DNA from: Mesostigma viride
Lineage: Eukaryota > Streptophyta > Mesostigmatophyceae > Mesostigmatales > Mesostigmataceae
Assembly (NCBI GenBank): GCA_009746045.1
Contig: RPFO01000258.1
Span: 1-40,000, forward strand
Direction: 5' to 3'
Length of the DNA stretch: 40,000 nucleotides
This document shows positions 8,830 through 17,519 of the stretch, piece after piece (position 1 is the stretch's first letter; the number at the start of each line of letters is the position of its first letter). The notes under the pieces are model-generated. The model saw only the letters and a list, made by a program, of their open reading frames with translations. It searched no databases and was not told where the DNA came from. A program made the translations under genes and the position numbers.

Positions 8830-9762
8830 CTAATAGCCCTGCTGCACCGCAAAATCAGCCCGCGTACGGCGGAGCATGATGTCAGCCATGGCCCGAGTCA
8901 GCGCCACCGACAAGCGCTGACGCCAATATGACGTCCAGGTCCGCGCCGACCATGGGGCCCGCTGGCCCTCCAGGTCCAGCCGGTCCTCCCGGAGCCGGCA
9001 ACACTCCTTGAAGAAGGCGGAGGTCAGGGGCCCCATGGCCCCAAACTCCTCCAGGACAAAGGGCACCACACGATGGTGCCCGACGTCGCCGTAGGCCAGG
9101 AGCTTGGCCCGCTCCGCCCGGTCCGCCGTGTAACCTGCCGTGAGGGAGGCCCCAGCCACGTGGCTAAGAGCCAAGGGCCGCGCCACCGAAACGTCAATAA
9201 GCAGATGCCGGCCACCCCCCTCAAAGTCCAGCACCACGATGTCAGGCCGGTGGTTGGGGGAATAGAAGGCAGCGCCATCCGCATCCTCGGACCGGATGTT
9301 CGCGTGGGGGAAAACCGACCGAATCATGGCGAGCACCACCGTCAGGAGGACAGTGTGCAAATACAAATACCAATTCTGATTCTGTTGGCCCCCCATGCAG
9401 GCAAGGTAGTGAGTCCCCGTGGGATCCAGCGGCTGCCCACAGCTACCACAAGGCCGCCCGGCCGGAACAAGAGGCTGCGGGGCAAATAGCTGGTGCCGGA
9501 GCGCCACCGAGTAGTGGCTGGGAGCCAAGGCGAATGGGGGGGCCATGGGAAGAGCACGAAGGTACGCCGAGCCCACACTCCGCAAGGAAAGCGAGAACAG
9601 CCACGCACGTCCCTGGGCAGTCTCTATATATATGATACGCATAGTATCTCCGCACATCTGAACCCTGTGATGCCAGATCTCCTTTGCGGCCGTTCCGAGC
9701 TTGGCACTGGATTCGTTGTCCACATCGTCGCGTCGCTGCCGCAACACGATGTTTTCTGGCAT
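8830..9762 (-). pseudogene. C-terminal fragment of non-LTR retrotransposon with restriction-like endonuclease, copy 1
   Basis: An uninterrupted 310-codon ORF, 5'-truncated relative to a full element. It contains a zinc motif CGSC...THYLAC (residues about 105-122) followed by ADGAAFYSPNHRPDIVVLDF and HLLIDVSVARP. The spacing of CCHC, RPD and D-V resembles the R2/CRE/NeSL-type endonuclease found at the C-terminus of site-directed LINEs, which nicks target DNA for reverse transcription. The C-terminal part (RQRLSVALTRAMADIMLRR) is conserved in the second copy at 15.2-16.0 kb. No reverse-transcriptase domain is seen upstream; recognisable sequence ends near 9870. The frame is intact, so this copy is younger than copy 2, but it lacks RT and should be non-autonomous. 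Confidence 0.65.
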
Positions 9763-9869
9763 CCGCGGGCTTTTGGTTCCCGCCGCACATTTGAAAGTGC
9801 TGTCCTCCGGCTTTTTGCCTTTGCACCGTGTGCAGTTCTTGGACGTTTGGAATCATGGCATGGCTAACG

Positions 9870-10380
9870 TGATGACTGACTAGCTAGACCTTTTCAGTGG
9901 TTTTCCATTTGCGGGTATTTCCTCGTAAATGGTGGGAGAGCGATCGCAGCAATGGTGCTCACCACTAGACACTCCCGGCCAGTTAGGCTAGAAACACACG
10001 CCCTGATCAAGCATGCTGTTTCCGGCCCCACCGTCTAGGTCATCTAGTCGCTCCACACGTAATTAAGCCAGCCATAATTTCAATGCACAAGGATACACAT
10101 TTCCATCACCATTCATCTTCATCATCCTGAACGACTCGAAAACGCGGAAAAGATAACGGCAGGCTCGAGCTACCATGGTCCGGATTCTCCCGATTTCTGG
10201 CCTGCGCTGGTTGTCTCTTTGATATGATACGCCGCCGCCACCGGCGGCTCCGACGAGATTCCGGCCGCGGTTGTGAAACTTGCAGCCGAGTTTGAGGACA
10301 CTGGTGTCATATGCTGCTCTTCCGGGATTATTATCTGCAACCGCATTCTGCTGGCGTCGCAACCGCCCCCAGCGGCCTGG
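9870..10380. other. Unassigned interval containing one copy of a dispersed 39-bp repeat
   Basis: I recognise no gene. Positions 10186-10225 (ending TGGTTGTCTCTTTGATAT) recur with two mismatches at 17477-17515, so at least part of this interval is a dispersed element. The sequence runs directly into the RT pseudogene and may be its upstream portion. Confidence 0.4.
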
Positions 10381-10965
10381 CAACACAGTTTTCGCACGAT
10401 GCTGTACAAGAACAAGGGGTCGCCAGCCGACCCCCGCGGTAACTTACAGAGGGGTGTGCATCCAAAGTGCCCCGGCCCTCAAGCTTCTCATGCGGCTCAT
10501 CCAGAACCGGGCCTGCGCACGGCCCTGGACGGCCACCTCAGCGAGACTCAGCACGGCTTCCGTTCAGGTCGCAACACAGTACAGGCGCTCTTCGCTACTC
10601 GCCGCCTTGTGGAAGAACTGCAACGCCTTGATCAGCCTGGTGAGTCCCCTCTGCACCTGAGTCCGAGGTTTTGGGCACGAAGGCTTTGATGAAGTCCACC
10701 AGCACGAGGCTCGTGCTGGTGGACTTCATGCATCAAAGCCTTCGATTCGGTTTTCTTCTGGCCTGCGCTGTGGGACATCCTCGCTCTGTTCCGGATCCCC
10801 CGCCCCCTTATTGCTGTCATCCGCAACCTGTATGAAGGGTCCACCACTTCGGTGCGCACTTCCTACGGGACCACGCCACCATGCCCTTTACAGAAGGGTG
10901 TGTGGCAGGGCCGCGTGCTGTCGCCCTACCTGTTCATTATTATGGTCCAATTAATACGTAAGTAA
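10380..10965 (+). pseudogene. LINE reverse-transcriptase fragment, N-terminal part, interrupted
   Basis: Reads in alternating frames as a non-LTR RT: LYKNKGSPADPR, then SETQHGFRSGRNTVQALFA, KAFDSV at about 10735-10753, and VWQGRVLSPYLF at about 10900-10936, which correspond to RT blocks 2-4 (the LSP block is diagnostic for LINEs). At least two frameshifts and a fold-back at 10678-10744 break it. The remaining RT blocks resume at about 13.89 kb on the same strand, so roughly 2.9 kb of foreign DNA has been inserted into this gene. Confidence 0.75.
10678..10744. repeat. Near-perfect 31-bp fold-back with 1-nt spacer inside RT pseudogene
   Basis: The left arm 10678-10708 and right arm 10710-10744 are inverted copies that differ only by an extra CATG in the right arm. 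The repeated sequence is the coding segment just before RT motif A (LVDF...KAFDS), so part of the gene has been copied in reverse beside itself. Confidence 0.85.
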
Positions 10966-11231
10966 TGATTCAGGCGCGCAAGCGATTTGCCCGCATCGTG
11001 GGTAGGGAACCAGGGGTGCAGGTTGACAACTGTTTCTAGCTGGCATTGTTAATTTTCCCAGAAAAAGTCCTAAATTTAGGACCAGTTTGACGTATCAAAT
11101 ATGCATGCAAACATGAACATTTGACCTTGGCATTGGTGCCCATGGCAGATAATACACCTTTTGAATTTCTATCAAAAACCTGGGTTAAAAAGACAACATT
11201 TACCACCTAAATGGGCACAGTCTGCCCCCAT

Positions 11232-11443
11232 AGTTATTATAAATAGTGACGGAACCTTTTTGCCACTTGGCAATTAGGTCCGTCACTATTTATCCGGCGA
11301 AAACCACTCGCCGGCATCTATTCCGCGTTAAGTTCACGTGAACGTGGCGCGGAATTGATGCCGGCGAGTGGTTTTCGCCGGATAAATAGTGACGGACCTA
11401 ATTGCCAAGTGGCAAAAAGGTTCCGTCACTATTTATAATAACT
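11232..11443. repeat. Fold-back (MITE-like) unit 1
   Basis: 212 bp, itself an almost perfect inverted repeat. Successive paired blocks are AGTTATTATAAATAGTGAC, GCCACTTGGCAAT, TCCGGCGAAAACCACTCGCC and ATTCCGCG. The centre is the 12-bp palindrome GTTCACGTGAAC flanked by the unpaired TTAA and GTGG. Confidence 0.85.
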
Positions 11444-11641
11444 AAAACGTCGTAGTGTGGGGGCCGATATCTATCGTACCGCTGATGCCTACTGCAGTAC
11501 CGAATCTCGCCTTAACGATATTCCAACCGGGCATATTTTCCCTTCTGGCACTTTCGTTTGGCCTTCTGGTATCAATTCCTTCCGGTATTCGGAAATACCC
11601 GTGTCACCACAGGGATTCGAACCCCCGACTTACGAGGTCTT
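11444..11641 (-). repeat. tRNA-related (SINE-like) spacer, copy 1
   Basis: On the minus strand it begins AAGACCTCGTAAGTCGG and contains the pol III B box GGTTCGAATCC (11613-11623 as its complement). It continues with CCTGTGGTGACA, like the T-arm and acceptor 3' half of a Leu/Ser-type tRNA. The 5' half with an A box is missing; the fold-back unit sits there instead. The T-stem pairs only partly, so a functional tRNA is unlikely. Confidence 0.5.
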
Positions 11642-11853
11642 AGTTATTATAAATAGTGACGGAACCTTTTTGCCACTTGGCAATTAGGTCCGTCACTATT
11701 TATCCGGCGAAAACCACTCGCCGGCATCAATTCCGCGCCACGTTCACGTGAACTTAACGCGGAATAGATGCCGGCGAGTGGTTTTCGCCGGATAAATAGT
11801 GACGGACCTGATTGCCAAGTGGCAAAAAGGTTCCGTCACTATTTATAATAACT
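11642..11853. repeat. Fold-back (MITE-like) unit 2, centre of the composite
   Basis: Same 212-bp sequence as unit 1, with the asymmetric core reversed. It forms the middle of the 1.03-kb palindrome. Confidence 0.85.
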
Positions 11854-12051
11854 AAGACCTCGTAAGTCGGGGGTTCGAATCCCTGTGGTGACACGGGTAT
11901 TTCCGAATACCGGAAGGAATTGATACCAGAAGGCCAAACGAAAGTGCCAGTAGGGAAAATATGCCCGGTTGGAATATCGTTAAGGCGAGATTCGGTACTG
12001 CAGTAGGCATCAGCGGTACGATAGATATCGGCCCCCACACTACGACGTTTT
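11854..12051 (+). repeat. tRNA-related (SINE-like) spacer, copy 2, inverted
   Basis: Reverse complement of copy 1 with about two substitutions. The B box is at 11872-11882 on the plus strand. The two copies diverge from the central fold-back unit, so transcription from either would read outward. Confidence 0.5.
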
Positions 12052-12263
12052 AGTTATTATAAATAGTGACGGAACCTTTTTGCCACTTGGCAATCAGGTC
12101 CGTCACTATTTATCCGGCGAAAACCACTCGCCGGCATCAATTCCGCGCCACGTTCACGTGAACTTAACGCGGAATAGATGCCGGCGAGTGGTTTTCGCCG
12201 GATAAATAGTGACGGACCTGATTGCCAAGTGGCAAAAAGGTTCCGTCACTATTTATAATAACT
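12052..12263. repeat. Fold-back (MITE-like) unit 3
   Basis: Same orientation as unit 2, and the reverse complement of unit 1. Its right end abuts the CCCAT target-duplication copy. Confidence 0.85.
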
Positions 12264-13680
12264 CCCATACCACACCTCGAACGGGAAAATTGGCAAAATG
12301 GTGAATTTAGGACCAATAGGACCAATTAGTATATCAACGCATTACCATGCTATCCACACGGTCCCTTGAGCATCTTACAAACGCTAGGGGCCCTATGGGA
12401 CCCTACGAGGCCTTGGGATGGCGGGGCAGCGTATAACAAGGCCATACCCTGCTGTGGCTGCCTGTATGTATACGCGTGCCTAACGCTGTCACAGATGGTG
12501 CAGATGATCCAATATACTGTTGCATGGTTGCTGAGGTTGCCCGGCTTGAACATGGCCCACCCCTTACGGTAAACTTTCTCTAAGCATATGCCAAACCTTC
12601 TTTGACATCAAGGGTCCACATGCTGGCCACCACCCAGCGATGAAAAAATATTGCATTTGCATTGCAACTAACCCATTAATGCAGCCCAATGAAGTTACAA
12701 AAGAACGTTGTGCTAACATGCAACGCTTTGTGAGCGAATTCAGGGTGCATGTAACACGTAAACCATACTGTATATACTGTCTGAGAACACCCTGAACGAC
12801 CATGCAGGCCATAGGACCATGGTTTATAACTAACACATGAGTAAAACTGCTCTTACGCATGCGTGTTTTAGCTGCAGCGGACGACGAAGATAGAGACGTA
12901 AAAAATTGTATGACGTAAACCAACTATGTGTGACAGTTATGTGCACAGAGAGCGTCCCCTCTTTTTAGGCATAGCTGGCTGACTCAAAACACCACGACAG
13001 CGTTACCAGTTACACTCATGATCTAGGATCGACACCCCGGCACGTACCTGCTACTTACGTCGCCACTTCCAGATGGTTGCAAAAAAGTCGCTGAAATCCG
13101 CAGTCAGGTCAGCTTTCCGAGAGCAGAGCGCACCAAAGCTGGCCAACCGGTTCGAAAATGATATAAACCACGTGCTGCGTTCTAGGTCCAAGAAATAACG
13201 AAAGTGAAGACCTATAAGGTGCGCTCCTTGCCCAGCCTGAACGTCCCTAAAAAAACATGGTCGACAATGGAAATCGGGCAAGAATATCACGGCCCAGGCG
13301 CTCCCATGTCTAATACTCCGTTCCTAAACTCCAGACTGTATAATCCAAATCGTCCATGCACAAAATTTTCCTGGATTGATTCGTACCACCATTGCTAATA
13401 CACTAACATGTTTGTGCCAAAATCGACCCTCCGCGAGCAGGCGATCTGCGACCCATTTGTGTTGTGCCGCTGTGCTACAGCGCTACACATAACAACTTGC
13501 GCAGAAAATTTTCACAGCCTTAAAGCATAACTAAAAACCTTTCGTTTTTGCTACTGGGCGCCCGAAATGATAAACGCACGTGAAAACGCCGGCCACGATT
13601 GTCAGGTCGCCATATCCACCTCACATCATTCCCGCACCCACTTTTTCGCTCCAAAATCGGTTATATTAATTTTTGGTCGA

Positions 13681-13811
13681 GGTACCTACTTTCCCGCGCA
13701 TCTACGGTCCGGTACCCGGGTACGGAATCCGGGTGCCATGTGCCGGTACCACAGATCGGGTACCGTCCACATGGGGTTCGGACCATATAGTGAGCCCCCC
13801 TACCCGGTACC
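13681..13811. repeat. Cluster of GGTACC motifs
   Basis: Five GGTACC hexamers occur within 131 bp (13681, 13711, 13745, 13759, 13806), several within CCGGTACC or CGGGTACC. It looks like a degenerate palindromic repeat cluster; function unknown. Confidence 0.6.
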
Positions 13812-13887
13812 TCGGTTATAGTGACCTCTAGGACAAATTAGGACAAAGTCCTAAATTTAGGACCGTGAGTGGATTAACAGCATGGCG

Positions 13888-14795
13888 GGGCGGAAACGGA
13901 GATTCGGCTGGCGGACATCATCTATGCACAGGCGACACCACCCTCTTCGAGGACACTGAGCACGTGCAGACGTGGCTTGACTGCCTGGCAATCGAGGCCC
14001 GCGCAGTAGGGCTTGAGGTCAGCAAGAAGACAGAGGCTCTGGCGATTGGGCTCACTCACCCACCGCCCGCCCTCTAGTCTCCTTGACGGCTCTCGAGTCC
14101 TGTATCGGGACCGTGTCAATCTGCTGGGCAGCCTCCTCCCCAGCTGCGAGGCTGATGTGGACCACCGCATCTCCCTCGATCGCCTGGCACGCTTTACGCC
14201 AATGCCGGGCCCTGTGGCGCAAGCCCCTGGGCAAGATCGAGAAACAGGACTTGTTTAAGGTCCTCAGTCGTCCTCCCTGTTCTTACGTACGGGGCTGAGA
14301 CGTGGACCCTCACCGCCGACCTGGCCCGAAAGCTAGACGGCGCGGTCACCAACATGCTGCGATCCATTTTCCGAGTACTAAGGCTATATGCTGCTCATGT
14401 TCGCAATGAGGACCTGTACCTCGGCATGCCATATATCGATCACCAGCACCATTAAGCAGCGGCGCCTATGTACAGCTAGTAGGGCACTTAGCTCGCACCA
14501 ACCAGGTAGACACCTCACGTGCCCCCCCCGCGGGACTGCGCCCAGCTCAGCCTGGCCGGCACCTCCTTACGTGGGCCGGGCCCCATGATGCTCGCCGCCG
14601 CAAGGCCCGCACCTTCAAAGAACAGCTAGTCGCAGACATGGGGCCGGGGCTAGGCCTCTCCGTGATTTGGAACAAGATGATGGACAACCGGCCAAGTGCA
14701 TGGGCCCAGGTCATAGAGGACAACGAACCCCCTCCCGTGGGGAAGCACCCGCGTGTGCAAACATACGGAAAGCACGCCAGACAGGTCCCCTAGGG
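13888..14795 (+). pseudogene. LINE reverse-transcriptase fragment, C-terminal part
   Basis: Resumes the RT interrupted at about 10.96 kb: RLADIIYA then, after a local rearrangement, DTTLFEDTEHVQTWLDCL and ARAVGLEVSKKTEALAIG, which flank where YADD should be. The catalytic DD is lost (TATGCACAGGCGACACC). Further on, YGAETWTLTADLARKLDG (about 14287-14340) and RNEDLYLGMPYI match the thumb/C-terminal region of many LINEs. RTFKEQLVADMGPGLGLSV precedes a stop near 14793. Multiple frameshifts; a dead copy. Confidence 0.7.
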
Positions 14796-14831
14796 TCACC
14801 CGGTAGAGAGCTTTGACTAGTTGGCTTTTGA

Positions 14832-14870
14832 TGTTGTAGATAGCTGTTGTAGATAGCTGTTGTAGATAGA
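14832..14870. repeat. 13-bp tandem repeat (TGTTGTAGATAGC), three copies
   Basis: Three tandem units directly 3' of the LINE RT pseudogene, possibly its 3' UTR or tail. Confidence 0.75.
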
Positions 14871-14918
14871 TTAGACCGGTAGTAGGACTGTTTGCATCCA
14901 TCCATCTGGGTACGTTAA

Positions 14919-14974
14919 TGCTCCGTGACTCCCCAACGGGAGCACGAGTCTAATTAATTTATAATTAATTAATT
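14919..14974 (+). repeat. SINE/LINE-type 3' end: hairpin plus TTAAT-rich tail
   Basis: Reads GTGACTCCCCAACGGGAGCAC preceded by GCTCC, so that GTGCTCC-like arms pair with GGGAGCAC around a CCCAACGG loop, then an AT-rich TAATTAATTAATT tail. The same hairpin followed by a TTAATTAATTAA tail occurs at 17090-17136. The RT pseudogene lies just upstream on this strand, so this may be its 3' end. Confidence 0.55.
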
Positions 14975-15010
14975 ATATATATTCATTGAGAATGATAGAT
15001 TACGGAGGTG
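14975..15010 (-). repeat. 3'-terminal sequence of LINE with restriction-like endonuclease, copy 2
   Basis: Same sequence as 8643-8680 apart from an AT deletion. It lies about 186 bp beyond the stop of the related minus-strand ORF, as copy 1 lies about 150 bp beyond its own. Confidence 0.65.
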
Positions 15011-15195
15011 CCGATGGGCATGCAACATAAGGGAAAACCCGATAACTGGGAGAATAACCCTGAAGAAATTAATAGTAATCGGACACGGACATCCAAGGAT
15101 CACGCCAGCTGCACAAGGTACAACTAACTATACATCACAAAACTACACGCAGCAACAGCGCTGCCGGCCCACCGCCATGCAGGCCTGGAAGGGAT

Positions 15196-16010
15196 CTAGA
15201 CCGCATGGGTCGCGACAAAGTCGGCCCGGGTGCGGCGGAATAACACATCAGCCACGGTGCGAGTGAGGGCGAGTGACAGGCGCTGCCGCCATGCAATACG
15301 AGGACCACGTGCGGGCAGACCACGGGGCGGTCTGACCCTCGAGGTCGAGGCGGTCTTCACGGCGCTGGCAGCACTCGTGGAAAAACTCCGCTGTCTTGGG
15401 GCCCATGGCCCCGAACTCCTCAAGGACAAAGGGGATGACCCGGTGGGGCCCCACATTGCCGTAGGAGGCAAACTTGTCGCGCTCAGCCACAGCGGCAGCA
15501 GCGCCGGCATCCACAGCCGCCCGGAGGATGTGACGACCGGAGAGCGGCCGAGCCACGGAGACATCGATGAGCAGGTGGCAACCCTGCCCGTCGTAGTCAA
15601 GCACGGTAATGTCGGGGCGGTGGTTGGGTGAGTAGAGGGCGGCCCCATCCGCGTCCTCACACTTGATGGTGGAGTGGGGAAAGTCCGACCGAACCATGGC
15701 ACACACCACCCGGAGGAGAGCGGTATGGAGATAGAGGAACCAGTTCTGGTTCTGCTGGCCACCCATGCACGCGATGTAGTGCGCCCCAGTAGTATCCAGA
15801 GCAAGCCCGCAGCTGCCGCAGGACGCACCCGCCGTGATGAGAGGTTGCGGGGCAAAGAGCTGGTGGCGGAGAGCGATGGCGTAAAGGGCCGGAACCAGCG
15901 TGAACAAAGGGCTCATATGGGGAGGGCGCGCAGGAATGCGGACCGGCCCACGCTCCCCTCAAGGGCAACGGAGTGAAGCCAAGCCGGCCTTCCCCTGATC
16001 GTTCAAGCTC
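15196..16010 (-). pseudogene. C-terminal fragment of non-LTR retrotransposon with restriction-like endonuclease, copy 2
   Basis: Homologous to the ORF at 8830-9762: shared phrases ALRHQLFAPQPL, ACMGGQQNQNW, YSPNHRPDI, HLLIDVSVARPL, VLEEFGAMGP and DLEGQ-APWSARTW. The CGSC...HYIAC zinc motif and RPD...LLIDV endonuclease signature are kept. Frameshifts near 15915 (before MSPLF) and near 15290 split it. The C-terminal end (RQRLSLALTRTVADVLFRR, stop at 15196) is in a second frame and the N-terminal end (SVGRSAFLRALP) in a third. More decayed than copy 1, 5'-truncated near 16020. Confidence 0.65.
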
Positions 16011-16217
16011 GCATGCAGACCCATCCAGTCGGCACAGTCAGTAGTATACCCGCGTAGGTCTTTTGTTGTTTTTCATGAACGCAGGCAGGGAAGACACTAG
16101 GACTGACGACAGTGGACACGCCGGGCGTGCCCCGGGGCAGGCGACGGTGGACGGCCAAATTGTATACATGATGTGTAGATTAGTAGTAAGGCTTAGCCTA
16201 CCACGTGGCCCACGCGC

Positions 16218-16387
16218 ATTGAATTGAATTGAATTGAATTGTAACATAACTCCGTTGGGAGTATATGTAGCACATAGCCCAGAGAAGGGGCATATGGCCT
16301 ATCATACATTCTAAGCTACTTCCTGCAAGGGTGGGAATGTAAACAACACTTGCTCTAGGTGCACTAGTAGGGCACCTGCACCACCCA
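16218..16387 (-). repeat. SINE-like element, left copy, with (CAATT)n tail
   Basis: On the minus strand a segment of about 143 bp (16387 to 16245) ends in ACTCCCAACGGAGTTATGTT and then a five-base tandem tail (plus strand ATTGA units, 16218-16241). An inverted copy lies at 17218-17356. A short body, the conserved 3' hairpin and a simple-repeat tail are typical of SINEs; I see no pol III promoter. Confidence 0.55.
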
Positions 16388-16444
16388 GAGTTTCAGGCAA
16401 CACCCAGCTAAGGGGGGGCCCACGCGCATGTGCGCCCATAACGG

Positions 16445-16531
16445 CCCCCATGGACGATGCATTAAGAATTTAGCCACGCGCCCTGCCTATACTGGGACCC
16501 ACATGGATGATGCCTTAAGAATTTAGCTCAG
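16445..16531. repeat. Direct repeat containing TTAAGAATTTAGC
   Basis: CATGGACGATGCATTAAGAA (about 16450) and CATGGATGATGCCTTAAGAA (about 16503) are near-identical neighbours about 53 bp apart. The interval 16388-17075 holds no recognisable gene. Confidence 0.6.
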
Positions 16532-17074
16532 TCCTGCCTAATATACAGAGAGTCACTAGCTCTCTAATGAGAAGCCATGCATGCCCTAGCCTTTGTATAT
16601 AGCCATACCTCGGCCACAATTAGCAGGACCCCCAGAAGCCCAAGGTGTACTGGAGGGGCGGGGACCTGATGATCAACCACATGCAAGATGTGGACGCCCC
16701 CAGTGGGCTAGAATAGCTTGCCTAATAGCCCTAGCTTGTATCCATTGGTAGTCACTGCCGCTATGGCAGCCATGCTTAGAATGTTTGCCTAGCGTTGCCA
16801 ACATACCTAGTCACGTACCGCTCACGCACGGTACACAACCAGCCATAGCCTCAGCTTAGTCCTCGTACAGCCATGCTACGTCCTGGCTATGATCAGATCA
16901 CTTGCCCACGCTCCTTGTTATGCCCTGCTCACGTACATGGGTCTTATTGCACCCACAGATTGCCGGATCGTTAGCGTGTCCGTTTAGCTAGCGTGCCCGA
17001 ATGCAGCTGTGGCATGCCTTAGGCACGAAGGAGACTGGGGGTCTCTGCCCTTTCTCCTGTTGTGCACACACAGG

Positions 17075-17136
17075 GATTAAAAGCACTTCGGTGCTCCGTG
17101 ACTCCCCAACGGGAGCACGCGTTTAATTAATTAATG
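17075..17136 (+). repeat. SINE-like 3' end with hairpin and TTAAT tail
   Basis: GTGCTCC...GGGAGCAC hairpin around CCCCAACGG, identical over 25 bp to 14921-14945, followed by TTTAATTAATTAATGG. An extra AAGCACTTCGGTGCT hairpin lies just before it. Confidence 0.6.
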
Positions 17137-17217
17137 GTATAGCCATGACGATCTTCCCCCCATGACGGGCCCCACTTAGCTGCGTTGAGCTTCGAGACTT
17201 CATGAATGGATTCTGAT

Positions 17218-17356
17218 GGTGGTGCAGGTGCCCTAGCTTGATGCACCTAGAGCAAGTGTCGTTTACATTAATGCCCACCCTCCTGCAGAATGTATTAAAA
17301 GCCATATGCCCCTTCTCTGGGATATGTGCTACATATACTCCCAACGGAGTTATGTT
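17218..17356 (+). repeat. SINE-like element, right copy (inverse of 16245-16387)
   Basis: Runs from GGTGGTGCAGGTGCCC to CTCCCAACGGAGTTATGTT. Together with the left copy it brackets about 830 bp, with the 5' ends of the copies facing each other. It could be read as a 1.1-kb element with long terminal inverted repeats, but no target duplication is visible. Confidence 0.55.
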
Positions 17357-17394
17357 CCTCTTAATATGATATATGCTTTACACCGCGTCATGCT

Positions 17395-17436
17395 GTACAA
17401 GAAGGTCCCAACGGAGGCATGGTTATTTAATTTAAT
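17395..17436 (+). repeat. Further SINE-like 3' end
   Basis: Contains GGTCCCAACGGAGGCATGG followed by TTATTTAATTTAATG. It shares the CCCAACGG loop and the AT-rich tail with the other ends in this region. Confidence 0.45.
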
Positions 17437-17476
17437 GCTTTACACCCCTAACTAAATATACTATGAATGACATCAG

Positions 17477-17515
17477 TCTCCCCATTTCTGGCCTGCGCTG
17501 GTTGTCTCCTTGATA
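17477..17515. repeat. Second copy of dispersed 39-bp repeat (see 10186-10225)
   Basis: Matches 10186-10225 with two differences; the shared core is TTTCTGGCCTGCGCTGGTTG. Confidence 0.7.
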
Positions 17516-17519
17516 TTAT

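Larger units (their letters stand above)
11232..12263. mobile_element. 1.03-kb palindromic composite element (three fold-back units, two inverted spacers)
   Basis: Order: 212-bp unit (11232-11443), 198-bp spacer (11444-11641), 212-bp unit (11642-11853), the same spacer inverted (11854-12051), and a third unit (12052-12263). Unit 3 is the inverse of unit 1, so the whole block is one large palindrome centred near 11748, with only a few mismatches. The outer ends are AGTTATTATAAATAGTGAC in inverted orientation, flanked by CCCAT on both sides, which looks like a 5-bp target-site duplication. There is no transposase, so it would be mobilised in trans. Confidence 0.8.
10966..13870. mobile_element. 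Insertion (about 2.9 kb) splitting the LINE RT pseudogene
   Basis: RT similarity stops after the LSPYLF block near 10950 and resumes near 13890. Inside, a 16-bp palindrome GTCCTAAATTTAGGAC occurs close to each side (11067-11082 and 13848-13863), with a partial match at about 12303, which may mark element ends. The insert contains the palindromic composite at 11232-12263. From 12264 to 13680 I see no recognisable gene; short ORFs on both strands around 12.55-12.92 kb have no known motif. Confidence 0.55.

Noticed and set aside
11854-11900. Complete tRNA gene
   Set aside because: Only the T-arm/acceptor half is present; there is no D-arm or anticodon arm and the T-stem pairs imperfectly.
12564-12923. 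119-codon minus-strand ORF inside the insertion
   Set aside because: No recognisable motif, and an equally plausible plus-strand frame overlaps; not supportable as a gene.
16245-17354. A single 1.1-kb DNA transposon with 137-bp terminal inverted repeats
   Set aside because: No target-site duplication, and the left end carries a simple-repeat tail, which fits two opposed SINE-like copies better; not excluded.
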